Positions 36,368 to 45,807 of a stretch of DNA of 64,000 nucleotides are shown here, piece by piece. The DNA is from Bacteroidetes bacterium UBA2664 (GTDB lineage Bacteria; Bacteroidota; Rhodothermia; Balneolales; Balneolaceae). A program made the translations under genes and the position numbers. Position 1 is the stretch's first letter, and every line of letters begins with the position of its first letter. The DNA is taken from contig DEMS01000013.1 of the NCBI GenBank assembly GCA_002359315.1, positions 1 through 64,000 on the forward strand, in the 5' to 3' direction. Below the pieces are notes generated by a model that was not told the DNA's origin, did no database searches, and was given only the letters and a program-made list of their open reading frames with translations.

Positions 36368-36730
36368 ATGGCTCCTTTAACTCAATATCTACTCCTGCTC
36401 GGCATGGGGATTACAACAGCCGGTTTAGTGTGGATGCTTTATCTTATAAAGCAGTCGCTGGGCCAAACGCTGGACGAGCCAGGCAAGGACATCCCCGCCG
36501 AAAGCGGAAACCTGGCGCCCAAACCGGCCTGGCTGCGTTATCATGTACACTACTACGGCTATGCCCTGCTCTTTTTGGCCTTTGATATGGAGATGGCCTA
36601 CATGTACCCCTGGGCAGTGGTTTACAGAGAAGTAGGCATTCTGGCCCTGCTTGACATGGGCGTTTTTCTGATGATTTTATTTCTGGGACTTATTTATACC
36701 TGGACTCAACTCGGACTCAAACGCCAATAA
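36368..36730 (+). CDS. nuoA: NADH-quinone oxidoreductase subunit A-like protein
   Basis: 120 residues, three membrane helices. The conserved loop-to-helix stretch YYGYALLFLAFDMEMAYMYPWA, with its acidic pair, is diagnostic of NuoA/ND3. The quinone-side loop Cys of canonical NuoA (in the ...YECG... motif) is absent: the loop here reads PKPAWLRYHVHYYG. First gene of a complex-I-like operon whose soluble part is reduced to one chimeric subunit. Stop codon directly abuts the next ATG. Confidence 0.9.
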   Translation: MAPLTQYLLLLGMGITTAGLVWMLYLIKQSLGQTLDEPGKDIPAESGNLAPKPAWLRYHVHYYGYALLFLAFDMEMAYMYPWAVVYREVGILALLDMGVFLMILFLGLIYTWTQLGLKRQ

Positions 36731-39307
36731 ATGCCAATGGAAACGACTATGAGATACGGAGCACGAAAAGGCAAAATGAATTTTTTCCGGAGATGGATGG
36801 CAAAGTCTGCTTCGCGGGAGCTTTGCCTGTTTCCTGTCCCGGGTCCCGATATATTGCGTATCTATCAGTCTGGCCCTCTGAACGGCGAAGCACGACTGAC
36901 AGCCAATCCAAGAGAAGCTAATGTTTTGCTGATTATTGGTGATATGAATCCGGATATGGCAGAACAGGCCGCTATTGTTTACGCCCAGATGCCGCGCCCG
37001 CGGGTGCTGGTGTTGGCCGGGCCGAAACATCTTGACCCACTGCCTCACCCTGATGTACACGTTGCTCTGGAAAAAGATTTTCTTCAAACTGCATTGCCTG
37101 CTGTCAGGGAGTGCCTGAGCAGTCTTGCTTGGATAGATGAGCCGGAACCATATCAGCCGGAAGCCTTGGTAAACGAAATAGAAGAAGCCGGTAAGCAGCA
37201 GGGCCATATGCACCATCATCACCATCACGGTCATGGAGATCATGGCCACGGAGATCATGATCACTCACAGCATAGTGGACACGGTCACAGCCACGAAGGC
37301 CACGATCATTCTGCTCACAGCCATGCGGATCATGGAGAACATGAGGGACACGATCCTTCTGCCCATCAACACGGTAATGCAGAGGAAGGGCACAATCATG
37401 ATCATGGTAATCACGATCACGGGCATCTTAGCGGCCATAAGAAGGAAGGGCATGATCATTCGGCTCACACGCATTCTGCTCACGAAGGCCATGACCACAG
37501 TCACGAAGATCATAAAAATCACGGTCACAGCCATTCAGGGGAAGCAGAAGCAGGGGAGTCTAAAGGCTGCCATAGAGCATCGGACAAACCCGGCCATGAT
37601 CACGGAACGCATGACCATGATCACCCACAACATACCAAACACCAGCTTGAAGGGCATAGTCATTCCCATGGCCAGCAAAGCGGAGAAAAAAAAGATTCCC
37701 ATAGTGGCCACGATCACGGAGCCCACCATCATGATCATGGACACGAGCAAGAAGGGCATGAGCTCTCCGGGCATCAGCACGGCGAACACAGCCATGGCCA
37801 CGAAGGACATAGTCATGAAGAACATGATCACTCTCAGCACGAAGAACACGGACATGAACACGGAGGGCACGATCATGGACATAACCATGGCGGCCATGAT
37901 CACGGACATGGAGGACACGATCACGGTTCGGGCTTTATGTCGATGATAGCTATGACCAAAGATCTTCCCCGCAGTACAGACGGGCTGCCCATGGAGTGGA
38001 GTGATGTGCAGTTTGGCCCCTTTCACCCGGGCATGCCCGGCGGGCTGCGCCTCTCTATGAAGCTGGACGGGGATACGGTTGCCGAAGCGGAAGCAGACCA
38101 AGAGCTCCCAAGCCGTAACCTGCTTGCATCCATACCTGAGGACCCTGCCGCATTGCCGGAATATCTTGAAGCGATCAACCCTATGGCGCCGGTTACCTAC
38201 CGGTTATTGGCACAAAAAGCACAATTAAATTTTTTTGATGAAGCGGGTAATTCTGCGCTAACCCTGTACGAGGCAGTGCTGTTGGAAAAAGAACGAATAA
38301 CCAGCCATTTGAACTGGCTGGCTGTTTTTGCCACAGCACTGGGCAGCGGCTGGATGCGCGACCAGGCTATAAAACATTACCACCGTTTCCAAAACGGTAT
38401 CGGAAATATGGAGCAGCTCTCCGGGTTTATCCGCCGGATAAAAAAGATGCCGTATCTGAAATTGAAATTAAGTGCCGCCGTCCACAACCCCGGGGGAACG
38501 GAGAAACATAGCGAGGAAGCTGCCGGTACTCATAAAGACCATCACCACGAACATAATGCGGACTCCCATTCAGGTCACTGCCATGAAGAAAGTGGCGAGC
38601 AGAAACCTCATGACCATGGTGGGCATGAAGGCCACGAACATGATCACGGAGCCCATGGACACGGAGAAGAGCATGATCACCACGAAGGACACGGGCATAG
38701 TCACGAAGGTCATCAACATGGTGAGCACGATCATCATAGCCATGAAATGCATCAGCACACCGGGCATGAGACCCATGACCATCATGAACATGTTCATCAC
38801 GATCATGCAAGCAAAGATGAAAAAAACAAAGTTACCGGTGCTGTGCCCGGTCAGCTGCCTGACGATATCACAGGGCCGGTAGCCCGGGCTGCAGGAATTG
38901 AGAAAGACCATCGGTTAGAGGAAGCCGTGTATCAGCAAGCCGGGTGGACTCCCGTAACCGCTGCCGGTAACAATGCCTGGAGCCGGCTGATGGTACGGCT
39001 GGACGAAATTGAACAAAGCCTGCGATTTATAGAAAAAGCGGGAAACGATTCCGGCAAAGAATCTTCACGAAAGATCAACATACCATCTGTCGGAATGGGG
39101 AATGGTATTGCACACATTGAGAGCCCCCGTGGTATAGTAACACTAAAATTTCATATTCATGAGGGTAAACTGGCTCATATGCACCTGACAACCCCCTCCG
39201 TGGCACTGGCGGGGCTGGTAAAGCCGGTAACCGAACAGCAGGAGCTGGCCGATGCACTGATAGCCGTGAACTCACTGGATATTTCACCCTGGGAAATTAA
39301 CCCTTAA
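36731..39307 (+). CDS. NuoB/NuoD-like chimera with two giant His-rich inserts
   Basis: 858 residues. Residues ~20-135 align to NuoB: NPREANVLLIIGD and QMPRPRVLVLAG replace the usual SPRQAD..GT and QMPEPK..SMG, but the adjacent CC and two further Cys that hold cluster N2 are gone. Residues 158-400 are a His/Gly/Asp repeat (about 85 His by eye). Residues ~425-590 resemble the NuoD N-half (FGPFHPGMPGGLRL..LDGD; ERITSHLNWL). 592-692 is a second His repeat (about 38 His). 695-858 matches the NuoD C-half (GMGNGIAHIESPRG). NuoD catalytic His and terminal Cys are missing. Likely a metal-binding, redox-inactive peripheral arm attached to the membrane subunits of the operon. Confidence 0.8.
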   Translation: MPMETTMRYGARKGKMNFFRRWMAKSASRELCLFPVPGPDILRIYQSGPLNGEARLTANPREANVLLIIGDMNPDMAEQAAIVYAQMPRPRVLVLAGPKHLDPLPHPDVHVALEKDFLQTALPAVRECLSSLAWIDEPEPYQPEALVNEIEEAGKQQGHMHHHHHHGHGDHGHGDHDHSQHSGHGHSHEGHDHSAHSHADHGEHEGHDPSAHQHGNAEEGHNHDHGNHDHGHLSGHKKEGHDHSAHTHSAHEGHDHSHEDHKNHGHSHSGEAEAGESKGCHRASDKPGHDHGTHDHDHPQHTKHQLEGHSHSHGQQSGEKKDSHSGHDHGAHHHDHGHEQEGHELSGHQHGEHSHGHEGHSHEEHDHSQHEEHGHEHGGHDHGHNHGGHDHGHGGHDHGSGFMSMIAMTKDLPRSTDGLPMEWSDVQFGPFHPGMPGGLRLSMKLDGDTVAEAEADQELPSRNLLASIPEDPAALPEYLEAINPMAPVTYRLLAQKAQLNFFDEAGNSALTLYEAVLLEKERITSHLNWLAVFATALGSGWMRDQAIKHYHRFQNGIGNMEQLSGFIRRIKKMPYLKLKLSAAVHNPGGTEKHSEEAAGTHKDHHHEHNADSHSGHCHEESGEQKPHDHGGHEGHEHDHGAHGHGEEHDHHEGHGHSHEGHQHGEHDHHSHEMHQHTGHETHDHHEHVHHDHASKDEKNKVTGAVPGQLPDDITGPVARAAGIEKDHRLEEAVYQQAGWTPVTAAGNNAWSRLMVRLDEIEQSLRFIEKAGNDSGKESSRKINIPSVGMGNGIAHIESPRGIVTLKFHIHEGKLAHMHLTTPSVALAGLVKPVTEQQELADALIAVNSLDISPWEINP

Positions 39308-39319
39308 CAGATAGTTGTT

Positions 39320-40222
39320 ATGACGCCTTTTTTAAGCGGTTTTATGATTACCCTCCTTTTTGTGGGAGGAGTATATTTTGTAGCAGTACTGGAACGCTGC
39401 TCAATGACGGGAAACGTAAGCTGGAGCGGTCCGGCCCGGTCATTTTTGCTGCTGTTTGCCCAAGAGGAGATCAAAACCCGAAAGCACGACAAGGTGTTTT
39501 TTGAAACAGCTCCGATCCTTTTTATCGGAGTGATCTTGTTGACGATTTCCATCCTGCCGTTCAGCCGGGGAAGCGTGGTCATCGATCTGGGAACCGGCGC
39601 CCTCTTTATCAATGCGGCGCTGGTCTATATAATGGTGGCCCTGCTGATGGCCGGATGGGCTGTTAACGGCGTGTACGCCATGGTTGGCGGCTGGCGCGCG
39701 CTGGCACAGCTTATCGCCTACTCCATGCCGGTAGTAATGGCATTGACGGCCACGGTAATGCGGGCTGAATCAATGTTTCTGACAGACATCGTCGAATCCC
39801 AACAGTCTTTGTGGAATATTCTATATCAGCCGGTAGGTTTCATTTTGTTTTATATTTCGGCGCTGGCCATCGCTTTTCTTCCCCCTTTCGACCTTCCGGT
39901 AGCAGAAGGTGAGCTGGCAGGAGGGGTCTGGGCCGACCTTACCGGCGCCCGCAAGCTGTTGTTTCGTCTGGGCCGGCTTGCTTTGGTGTTAACTTTGTCG
40001 GTAGCAGTGGTTGTACTGTACCTGGGTGGATGGATGGGCCCCTGGCTGCCCGGTTTTGTCTGGACTTTTCTGAAAACCTTACTGGTAGCGGCCTCTTTTT
40101 TTGCTGTCGGTCATTTTATACCCCGCATCCGGCACGACCATCTGCTGGAATACAACTGGAAGTACGGGGTACCCTTAGCCCTTTATAACATATTTCAGGT
40201 AGGAGTAGTCTTGCTGTTATGA
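39320..40222 (+). CDS. nuoH: NADH-quinone oxidoreductase subunit H-like protein
   Basis: 300 residues, about eight membrane helices. Conserved acidic helix PFDLPVAEGELAGGVWADLTGARKLLF corresponds to the NuoH EAE-type segment, and PRIRHDHLLEYNWKYGVPL to the PRxRYDQL...WK loop. The first-loop quinone-site motif is strongly altered (ERCSMTGNVSWSGPARS instead of ERK..QxRxGPN), in line with loss of quinone chemistry. Starts 12 nt after the chimera gene. Confidence 0.9.
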   Translation: MTPFLSGFMITLLFVGGVYFVAVLERCSMTGNVSWSGPARSFLLLFAQEEIKTRKHDKVFFETAPILFIGVILLTISILPFSRGSVVIDLGTGALFINAALVYIMVALLMAGWAVNGVYAMVGGWRALAQLIAYSMPVVMALTATVMRAESMFLTDIVESQQSLWNILYQPVGFILFYISALAIAFLPPFDLPVAEGELAGGVWADLTGARKLLFRLGRLALVLTLSVAVVVLYLGGWMGPWLPGFVWTFLKTLLVAASFFAVGHFIPRIRHDHLLEYNWKYGVPLALYNIFQVGVVLLL

Positions 40223-40737
40223 TATCTGTACAACTCATATTACTTATTATTTTTGGCCTGGCGGCTATCTGGTTTGGATGGCGCGTTTTTATGACCAGCT
40301 CTATGGTGCGGTCAGCTCTCTCACTTCTGGCGTCCATGGTGGCCATCGGCATATTATTTCTCGTTATGGAAGCCGAATTTTTGGGTGTTCTGCAAATCAT
40401 GATGATGGGAACCGAAATGAGCATTATGGCCATCTTTATGATGATGTACATGATGGATCCGGGCGGGCTGGGACAGATGGATATGTATCACCAGAAAAAT
40501 ATCTCCATAGCAGCGGGCGTAATTGTAACCGTATTTATAGTCGGTGCCGCTCTTGCCGCCGACTGGGGTACAATAGCTACTCAGTTTCCGGGGCCGCATG
40601 AGCAAAACCGGCTGCTGGGTATGGAAATTCTGAAGCGATCGATGATGATCTTTGAAACCGCCGGGGTGACCATTCTTACCGGAATGATCGCCTCTATCAC
40701 AGTCGCTTTGTCAATTAAAAACAGCGTGGAGAAGTAA
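40219..40737 (+). CDS. nuoJ: NADH-quinone oxidoreductase subunit J-like protein
   Basis: 172 residues, five membrane helices, overlapping nuoH by four nt (ATGA). SALSLLASMVAIGILFLVMEAEFLGVLQIMMMGTEMSIM aligns with the NuoJ helix that carries the conserved pi-bulge and acidic residue. Met-rich loop MMMYMMDPGGLGQMDMYH is unusual for NuoJ and might be another metal-contact surface. Confidence 0.88.
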   Translation: MISVQLILLIIFGLAAIWFGWRVFMTSSMVRSALSLLASMVAIGILFLVMEAEFLGVLQIMMMGTEMSIMAIFMMMYMMDPGGLGQMDMYHQKNISIAAGVIVTVFIVGAALAADWGTIATQFPGPHEQNRLLGMEILKRSMMIFETAGVTILTGMIASITVALSIKNSVEK

Positions 40738-40742
40738 ACACT

Positions 40743-41051
40743 ATGGAGCTATTAATTACAGCACTTATTATTGCCGCCGTCCTTTTTGGTATAGGGCTCT
40801 ACGGCGCCTTAAGTCAGACAAATTTGGTAATGATCATGATGGGAATTGAACTGATGCTGGGAGCAGCCATGATCAACCTGGTAGCTTTTTGGCGCTTTCT
40901 TCATCCCGACGCCTTCTCCTTGCAGATGTTTGTGCTGGTAGCCATGACTGTGATGGCTTTGGAAGGAGCCGTCGGCTTTGCCATTGCCACTCAGCGGTTC
41001 CGTACCTCGGGAACGGTTGAAATGGAAGAATCAGCAGAATTAAAAGGATAG
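40743..41051 (+). CDS. nuoK: NADH-quinone oxidoreductase subunit K-like protein
   Basis: 102 residues, three helices. NLVMIMMGIELMLGAAMINLVAF holds the first conserved membrane Glu, and MTVMALEGAVGFAIA the second (both required for proton transfer in NuoK). Spacing to neighbours is five and seven nt. Fully canonical, unlike the peripheral subunit. Confidence 0.92.
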   Translation: MELLITALIIAAVLFGIGLYGALSQTNLVMIMMGIELMLGAAMINLVAFWRFLHPDAFSLQMFVLVAMTVMALEGAVGFAIATQRFRTSGTVEMEESAELKG

Positions 41052-41058
41052 TACCTAT

Positions 41059-42945
41059 ATGGCAGCAATATTACTTACCATATTAGCTCCACTGGCGGCA
41101 AGTGCCTGGATTATCGTAACCCGGAAAAAAATAGGGTATGCAGCCTTAACCGGGGCAGCAGGCTCTCTGGCCGGTTCGATACTGCTTTTTATGGCCGCTT
41201 TGAACGGCGCTGTTACTCAACTGCAATTTACCGGGCTTCCGGGAATGCCCTTTCGCCTCGAAGCCACAGAAATGGCGGCCGTACTTGCTCTGGTTGTCGC
41301 TGTGATTACCACCTTCATTTTAGTGTATGCCATCGGGTATATGAAAGAAGAAAAAGGAAAACTCCGTTTCTGGAGCGGCATAACGCTTTTTATGGGGGCC
41401 ATGCAGTTGTTGGTGTTAGCCGGAGACTGGATCTTGTTTGTGATAGCCTGGGAGGTTATGGGCTTTGCCTCCTATTTGCTGATCGGCACCTGGTACTGGA
41501 AGAAAGAAGCTGGTGACGCCGCAAACAAAGCGTTTATTATGAACCGGGTGGCCGACCTCGGGCTCTATGTCGGGGTATTCGTGATCATTCTTGCCGGCGG
41601 GTCCAGCCAGATTTTAGCTGAACCCGTACAGGGCGTTTCTGTAGTGGGAACCCTGGCTCTGCTGCTGGCGGTAATGGGTAAATCGGCACAGGTTCCTTTC
41701 CAGAGCTGGCTTTCGGCAGCCATGGCGGGCCCAACACCTGTTTCGGCCCTGCTGCATTCGGCCACAATGGTGGCGGCAGGTATTATTCTGCTGCTTAAAG
41801 CCTTCCCTCTTTTCCCGCCGGACGCTCTTTTCTTGATCGGCTTAGTGGGAGGAATAACCATCCTGCTCGCCGGTGCAACTGCCATATTTTCCGAAGATAT
41901 CAAACGTATGCTTGCCGCGTCCACCTCAAGTCAGCTTGGTTTTATGGCGCTGGCTATTGGCGCCGGGTATCCGGCCGCGGCCCTGGCCCACCTGATTGCC
42001 CACGCTTTCATGAAAAGCAGCTTGTTCCTGGGAGCCGGAATCTTTCAGCACGAAATGCATTCCACAAATTACGAAAAGCTCAAAGGCTCAGGAAAGAAAC
42101 TGAAACTGGCTTTTTCAGGATTCGCCGTGTCCGGGCTGGCCCTGGCCGGGATCCCTCCATTAATCGGCTTTTGGTCGAAGGATGCCATCCTGACGGCAGG
42201 CCTGCAGGCCGACCCGGCCTCATGGTACTTTTCCGCTGTGCTGATTGGAGCTTTTTTTACTGCTATCTATATGGGCCGCGCATTCGGAATTTTATGGAAA
42301 GGACACAGCGAACCGGAAGAAAAGCCAAAGAAACTGCCTTGGATGCATCTCGGATTTCTAACCCTGGTAACGGCTGTTATTGCAGGCTGGTTGTTTCTGG
42401 ATCCTTTGGTTGAAACGTCAGGTTTTTCCATTCCAAAAGACAACATTGCCATGATAAGCGGGCTTGGAGCTGCTTTTCTTGGTTTGGCAGCAGGCTGGTT
42501 TGCCACCGCTCCCATCTTTAAAACCCAGGTGTGGATGTTTTTCCGGGATAACTATCCCGTAGCAGGCGGCTACACCAATGTTATCGTGCAACCGTTTCAG
42601 ATGCTGGCAACCGGCGCAAACCTGATCGAACAATTTCTGCTTCAATCTGTCTTTGAGATTGGCAAGGCGTTTTTAATGTTGGCGCGCTGGCTGGCCAATG
42701 TGCCGGACCGTGCGATGGCTTTTGTGATCGACCAAATCGGGACATTCAATCTGAACATCGGCCAATGGTCCCAAATAACGGACGATCGCGGCATTGTGGA
42801 GTGGATTGCCGGCTTGGTGGCATCCATCCAGCGACTGGGCCAATACGGGCGGAACATTCAATCGGGACTGGTTCACCGCGAACTAGCATGGTCGGTGTAC
42901 GGTATGATCTTAGCTTTAATTATTTTATCACTAACCTATCTGTAA
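41059..42945 (+). CDS. nuoL: NADH-quinone oxidoreductase subunit L-like antiporter subunit
   Basis: 628 residues, about sixteen helices. Proton-channel residues are kept: Glu in IAWEVMGFASYLLIG, Lys in MGKSAQVPFQSWL and the TPVSALLHSATMVAAG helix. The C-terminal part (GQYGRNIQSGLVHRELAW) matches the end of NuoL where the lateral amphipathic helix anchors. Thus the distal pump module looks intact. Confidence 0.93.
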   Translation: MAAILLTILAPLAASAWIIVTRKKIGYAALTGAAGSLAGSILLFMAALNGAVTQLQFTGLPGMPFRLEATEMAAVLALVVAVITTFILVYAIGYMKEEKGKLRFWSGITLFMGAMQLLVLAGDWILFVIAWEVMGFASYLLIGTWYWKKEAGDAANKAFIMNRVADLGLYVGVFVIILAGGSSQILAEPVQGVSVVGTLALLLAVMGKSAQVPFQSWLSAAMAGPTPVSALLHSATMVAAGIILLLKAFPLFPPDALFLIGLVGGITILLAGATAIFSEDIKRMLAASTSSQLGFMALAIGAGYPAAALAHLIAHAFMKSSLFLGAGIFQHEMHSTNYEKLKGSGKKLKLAFSGFAVSGLALAGIPPLIGFWSKDAILTAGLQADPASWYFSAVLIGAFFTAIYMGRAFGILWKGHSEPEEKPKKLPWMHLGFLTLVTAVIAGWLFLDPLVETSGFSIPKDNIAMISGLGAAFLGLAAGWFATAPIFKTQVWMFFRDNYPVAGGYTNVIVQPFQMLATGANLIEQFLLQSVFEIGKAFLMLARWLANVPDRAMAFVIDQIGTFNLNIGQWSQITDDRGIVEWIAGLVASIQRLGQYGRNIQSGLVHRELAWSVYGMILALIILSLTYL

Positions 42946-42948
42946 ATC

Positions 42949-44427
42949 ATGGATTTTTCATCATTACCATTGCTCTCAATCACTACATTCCTGCCGGTTA
43001 TAGGGGCACTTGTCATTATGGTACTCCGCCCCAAACAAACCAAAACCGCCTATGGTATTGGGATAGTCTTCGCGTCACTCACCCTGTTGGCTGCCATTAT
43101 GATCTGGATACAGGGTATAGGCAGCAGTTTGTCACAAGTTGAAGAACTCAGCTGGATACCATCCTTAGGCATAGCTTACCGGTTGGGAGTGGACGGCATT
43201 AGCTTTCCCCTGGTGCTGTTGACGGCATTTTTGTTCCTGACCTCGCTGATTTTTTCTGCAAAGATCAAGGATAGCGCCAATATCTTTATTCAACTGGTTT
43301 TGATGCTGGAGACCGCCTGTCTTGGGGTATTCCTTTCGCTTGACCTCTTCCTTTTTTACGTGTTTTTTGAAATCACTCTTGTTGGCATGTATTTTATCAT
43401 AGCCAAATGGGGGCACGAACATCGCAAAAAGGCGGCTTTAACTTTCTTTATCTATACCCTGATAGGCAGTTTGTTTCTGCTGCTGGCGTTTTTGGCGCTG
43501 TATCTTTTTTCCGATACCAATACGTTTGACATACAACAGTTGATAACAAATCCTACCATAACCGGACTTGCAGCTACGCTTACGTTTTGGGGATTATTTA
43601 TCGCTTTTGCTATTAAAACACCGCTTTTCCCATTCCATACGTGGCTTCCTTTGGCTCACACCGAAGCACCTGCTGCCGGAAGTGCCATCCTGGCGGGGGT
43701 GTTGCTGAAACTGGGCACCTATGGTTTTATTCGCTTTCCATTGCAAATGACGCCTGATGCATTTCGTGAATTTGCACCTTACGTCATCGTCATTGCCGTC
43801 TTTACAGCGCTGTACGGGGCTTTCGTAGCCTTGGCCCAAACCGACATCAAACGGATGGTGGCCTACACCAGTGTAAACCACATGGGGTATCTGATATTTG
43901 GTGTGGCCATAGCAGCCGTCACCACTACCACATCCGGAATGATTGCCCTGGACGGAGCGGTACTTCAAATGATAAGCCACGGTGTGGTTACAGGGGTGCT
44001 TTTCCTGCTGGTAGGAGCTCTTCAGGATCGCACTGGTACGCGGGAAATGAACGAAATGACCGGTCTGCTAAAAACCTATCCAATATTAAGCGGACTTTTT
44101 ATGCTCGCGGCCTTTGCTTCTCTGGGACTGCCCGGGCTGGCTCATTTCCCTGCCGAGTTTCAAATCTTTTTAGGCGGCTTTGATGTGTACCCGGTCGCCG
44201 TCGGGATCATCATCATTGGCTTGCCGATTACTACAGCCCTGTACCTGAGGGCTATTCAAAAAGTATTTTTAGGTACCTTGCCGGAAGGATTTACCGGACT
44301 TAAAGATTTGGGAAGCCGAGAGCTGTGGGCTATTGTTCCTTTGATATTAGCTACCATACTGATTGGAGTATATCCCGATTCCCTGCTCTCGATGATTCAT
44401 GCTACAACTAATTTCTTCGGACTGTAA
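42949..44427 (+). CDS. nuoM: NADH-quinone oxidoreductase subunit M-like antiporter subunit
   Basis: 492 residues, fourteen helices. YRLGVDGISFPLVLLTAFL, FEITLVGMYFIIAKWG (channel Glu) and HTEAPAAGSAILAGVLLKLGTYG (channel Lys) are all canonical NuoM motifs. Three nt after nuoL. Supports a functional proton- or sodium-translocating membrane arm. Confidence 0.93.
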   Translation: MDFSSLPLLSITTFLPVIGALVIMVLRPKQTKTAYGIGIVFASLTLLAAIMIWIQGIGSSLSQVEELSWIPSLGIAYRLGVDGISFPLVLLTAFLFLTSLIFSAKIKDSANIFIQLVLMLETACLGVFLSLDLFLFYVFFEITLVGMYFIIAKWGHEHRKKAALTFFIYTLIGSLFLLLAFLALYLFSDTNTFDIQQLITNPTITGLAATLTFWGLFIAFAIKTPLFPFHTWLPLAHTEAPAAGSAILAGVLLKLGTYGFIRFPLQMTPDAFREFAPYVIVIAVFTALYGAFVALAQTDIKRMVAYTSVNHMGYLIFGVAIAAVTTTTSGMIALDGAVLQMISHGVVTGVLFLLVGALQDRTGTREMNEMTGLLKTYPILSGLFMLAAFASLGLPGLAHFPAEFQIFLGGFDVYPVAVGIIIIGLPITTALYLRAIQKVFLGTLPEGFTGLKDLGSRELWAIVPLILATILIGVYPDSLLSMIHATTNFFGL

Positions 44428-44432
44428 TAACG

Positions 44433-45794
44433 ATGGCAACTGATTTACTGAATATTTCACCACAGCTTATTGTTTTATCCACCACGGTTATCGTGTTATG
44501 CCTGGAAATGGCCCGATTACCCCGGGCTGCACTATGGGCTTTGGTGGTTGGCATGCTCACAGCCACCGGTGTTGCCGTAGATATGCTGGGGACAGACACA
44601 ACAGCTTTTTCCACTACCTTCCGTGTTGACGCACTCAGCTTGTGGGCCGTCATCATTCTGGGGCCGGCAACCATCCTTTTTGCTTTGCTGGGCCGATCGG
44701 AGCTGAAAGATTCGGCCCGCGAAGGCACCATATACAGCCTGATGGGCTTTTCAGCCTTGGGAGCCATGATTTTGGCGGGCAGCGGAGATCTCATGTTCAT
44801 TGTACTGGGCCTGCTTATTAGTACTCTTGCCGGTATGGCCATGGCAGCTCACCCCAGGAACGACCCTTCCAGCGAAGGAGCGATGAAGTACTTTATTTAC
44901 GGATCAGTAGCCGGAGCCATCATGCTTTTCGGGCTAACCTTCTGGGCGGGCCTTGCCGGAACGACGCTGATTTCCGGGATTAACAATCCTGACTTATCCT
45001 CTTATGCCGTTATGTTCGGCTTTATTACCCTGGTAATTGGAATCGGCTATGCGGCTTCCCTGTTTCCCGTCCATTTCTGGACGCCCGACACTTTCGAGGG
45101 CGCACCCGTCTCCATAGCCGCCTACCTGTCGGTAGTTCCCAAGATAGGGGCCCTGTTTGCACTCGCGCAGGTGGTTCGTGATCTTCCGGTTTCCCTTGTT
45201 GACTGGCCGTTGATCCTGGCCGTGCTGGCCGCGCTGTCCATGACCTTTGGCAATGTGGTAGCGCTGTGGCAGGACAATGTGATCCGGCTGCTGGCCTACT
45301 CCACTATTGCCCAGTCAGGGTATTACGTGTTGGGCGTTATCGGAGTGGGGCAAAGTTCGCTTGCGATTGATTCACTGGTGGTTTTTGGGGTAGCATACCT
45401 GCTTATGAACGCAGGCGCTTTTGCCATTACTTTGGGCGAAGGCACCCGGCTGGACGATTTTAAAGGCATGGGAAAACGCCGGCCCTGGCAGGCGGTGGGT
45501 ATGACCATTTTCCTGCTCTCCCTGGTAGGGATGCCGCCCCTGGCCGGCTTTGCCGGCAAATTTCTACTGTTTGGGGCAGCCATAGAATCCGGATATAGCT
45601 GGCTGGCGGTTGTTGCCATCCTGAACAGCGCAATTTCTCTTGCAGTTTATATGCGGATTGTGGTACCCATGTTTTTTCAGGAAGCCGAAGATGGGCAAAT
45701 CAGAACTTACGCTCCGGGAACATCCTTCGTATGGATAAGCACATTTGTCTTAACGGTAGTTGTGGGGATCGGTGTTCAATGGTTTCTGACCTAA
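44433..45794 (+). CDS. nuoN: NADH-quinone oxidoreductase subunit N-like antiporter subunit
   Basis: 453 residues, about fourteen helices. MKYFIYGSVAGAIMLFG, FPVHFWTPDTFEGAPVSIAAYLSVVPKIG and IRLLAYSTIAQSGYY are the expected NuoN segments. Last of the complex-I-like subunits; no NuoC, E, F, G or I gene precedes or follows. Thirteen nt before the K+-channel-like gene. Confidence 0.92.
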   Translation: MATDLLNISPQLIVLSTTVIVLCLEMARLPRAALWALVVGMLTATGVAVDMLGTDTTAFSTTFRVDALSLWAVIILGPATILFALLGRSELKDSAREGTIYSLMGFSALGAMILAGSGDLMFIVLGLLISTLAGMAMAAHPRNDPSSEGAMKYFIYGSVAGAIMLFGLTFWAGLAGTTLISGINNPDLSSYAVMFGFITLVIGIGYAASLFPVHFWTPDTFEGAPVSIAAYLSVVPKIGALFALAQVVRDLPVSLVDWPLILAVLAALSMTFGNVVALWQDNVIRLLAYSTIAQSGYYVLGVIGVGQSSLAIDSLVVFGVAYLLMNAGAFAITLGEGTRLDDFKGMGKRRPWQAVGMTIFLLSLVGMPPLAGFAGKFLLFGAAIESGYSWLAVVAILNSAISLAVYMRIVVPMFFQEAEDGQIRTYAPGTSFVWISTFVLTVVVGIGVQWFLT

Positions 45795-45807
45795 AAATCG
45801 ACTAAGC

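Noticed and set aside
37233..37946. A 237-codon plus-strand frame rich in Met, Ile and Thr, and minus-strand frames at 37265-37534, 37535-38101 and 38570-38911
   Set aside because: They are alternative readings of the His/Gly/Asp-rich repeat DNA of the NuoB/NuoD-like gene, which leaves several frames open. Their composition mirrors the repeat and they have no start signals.
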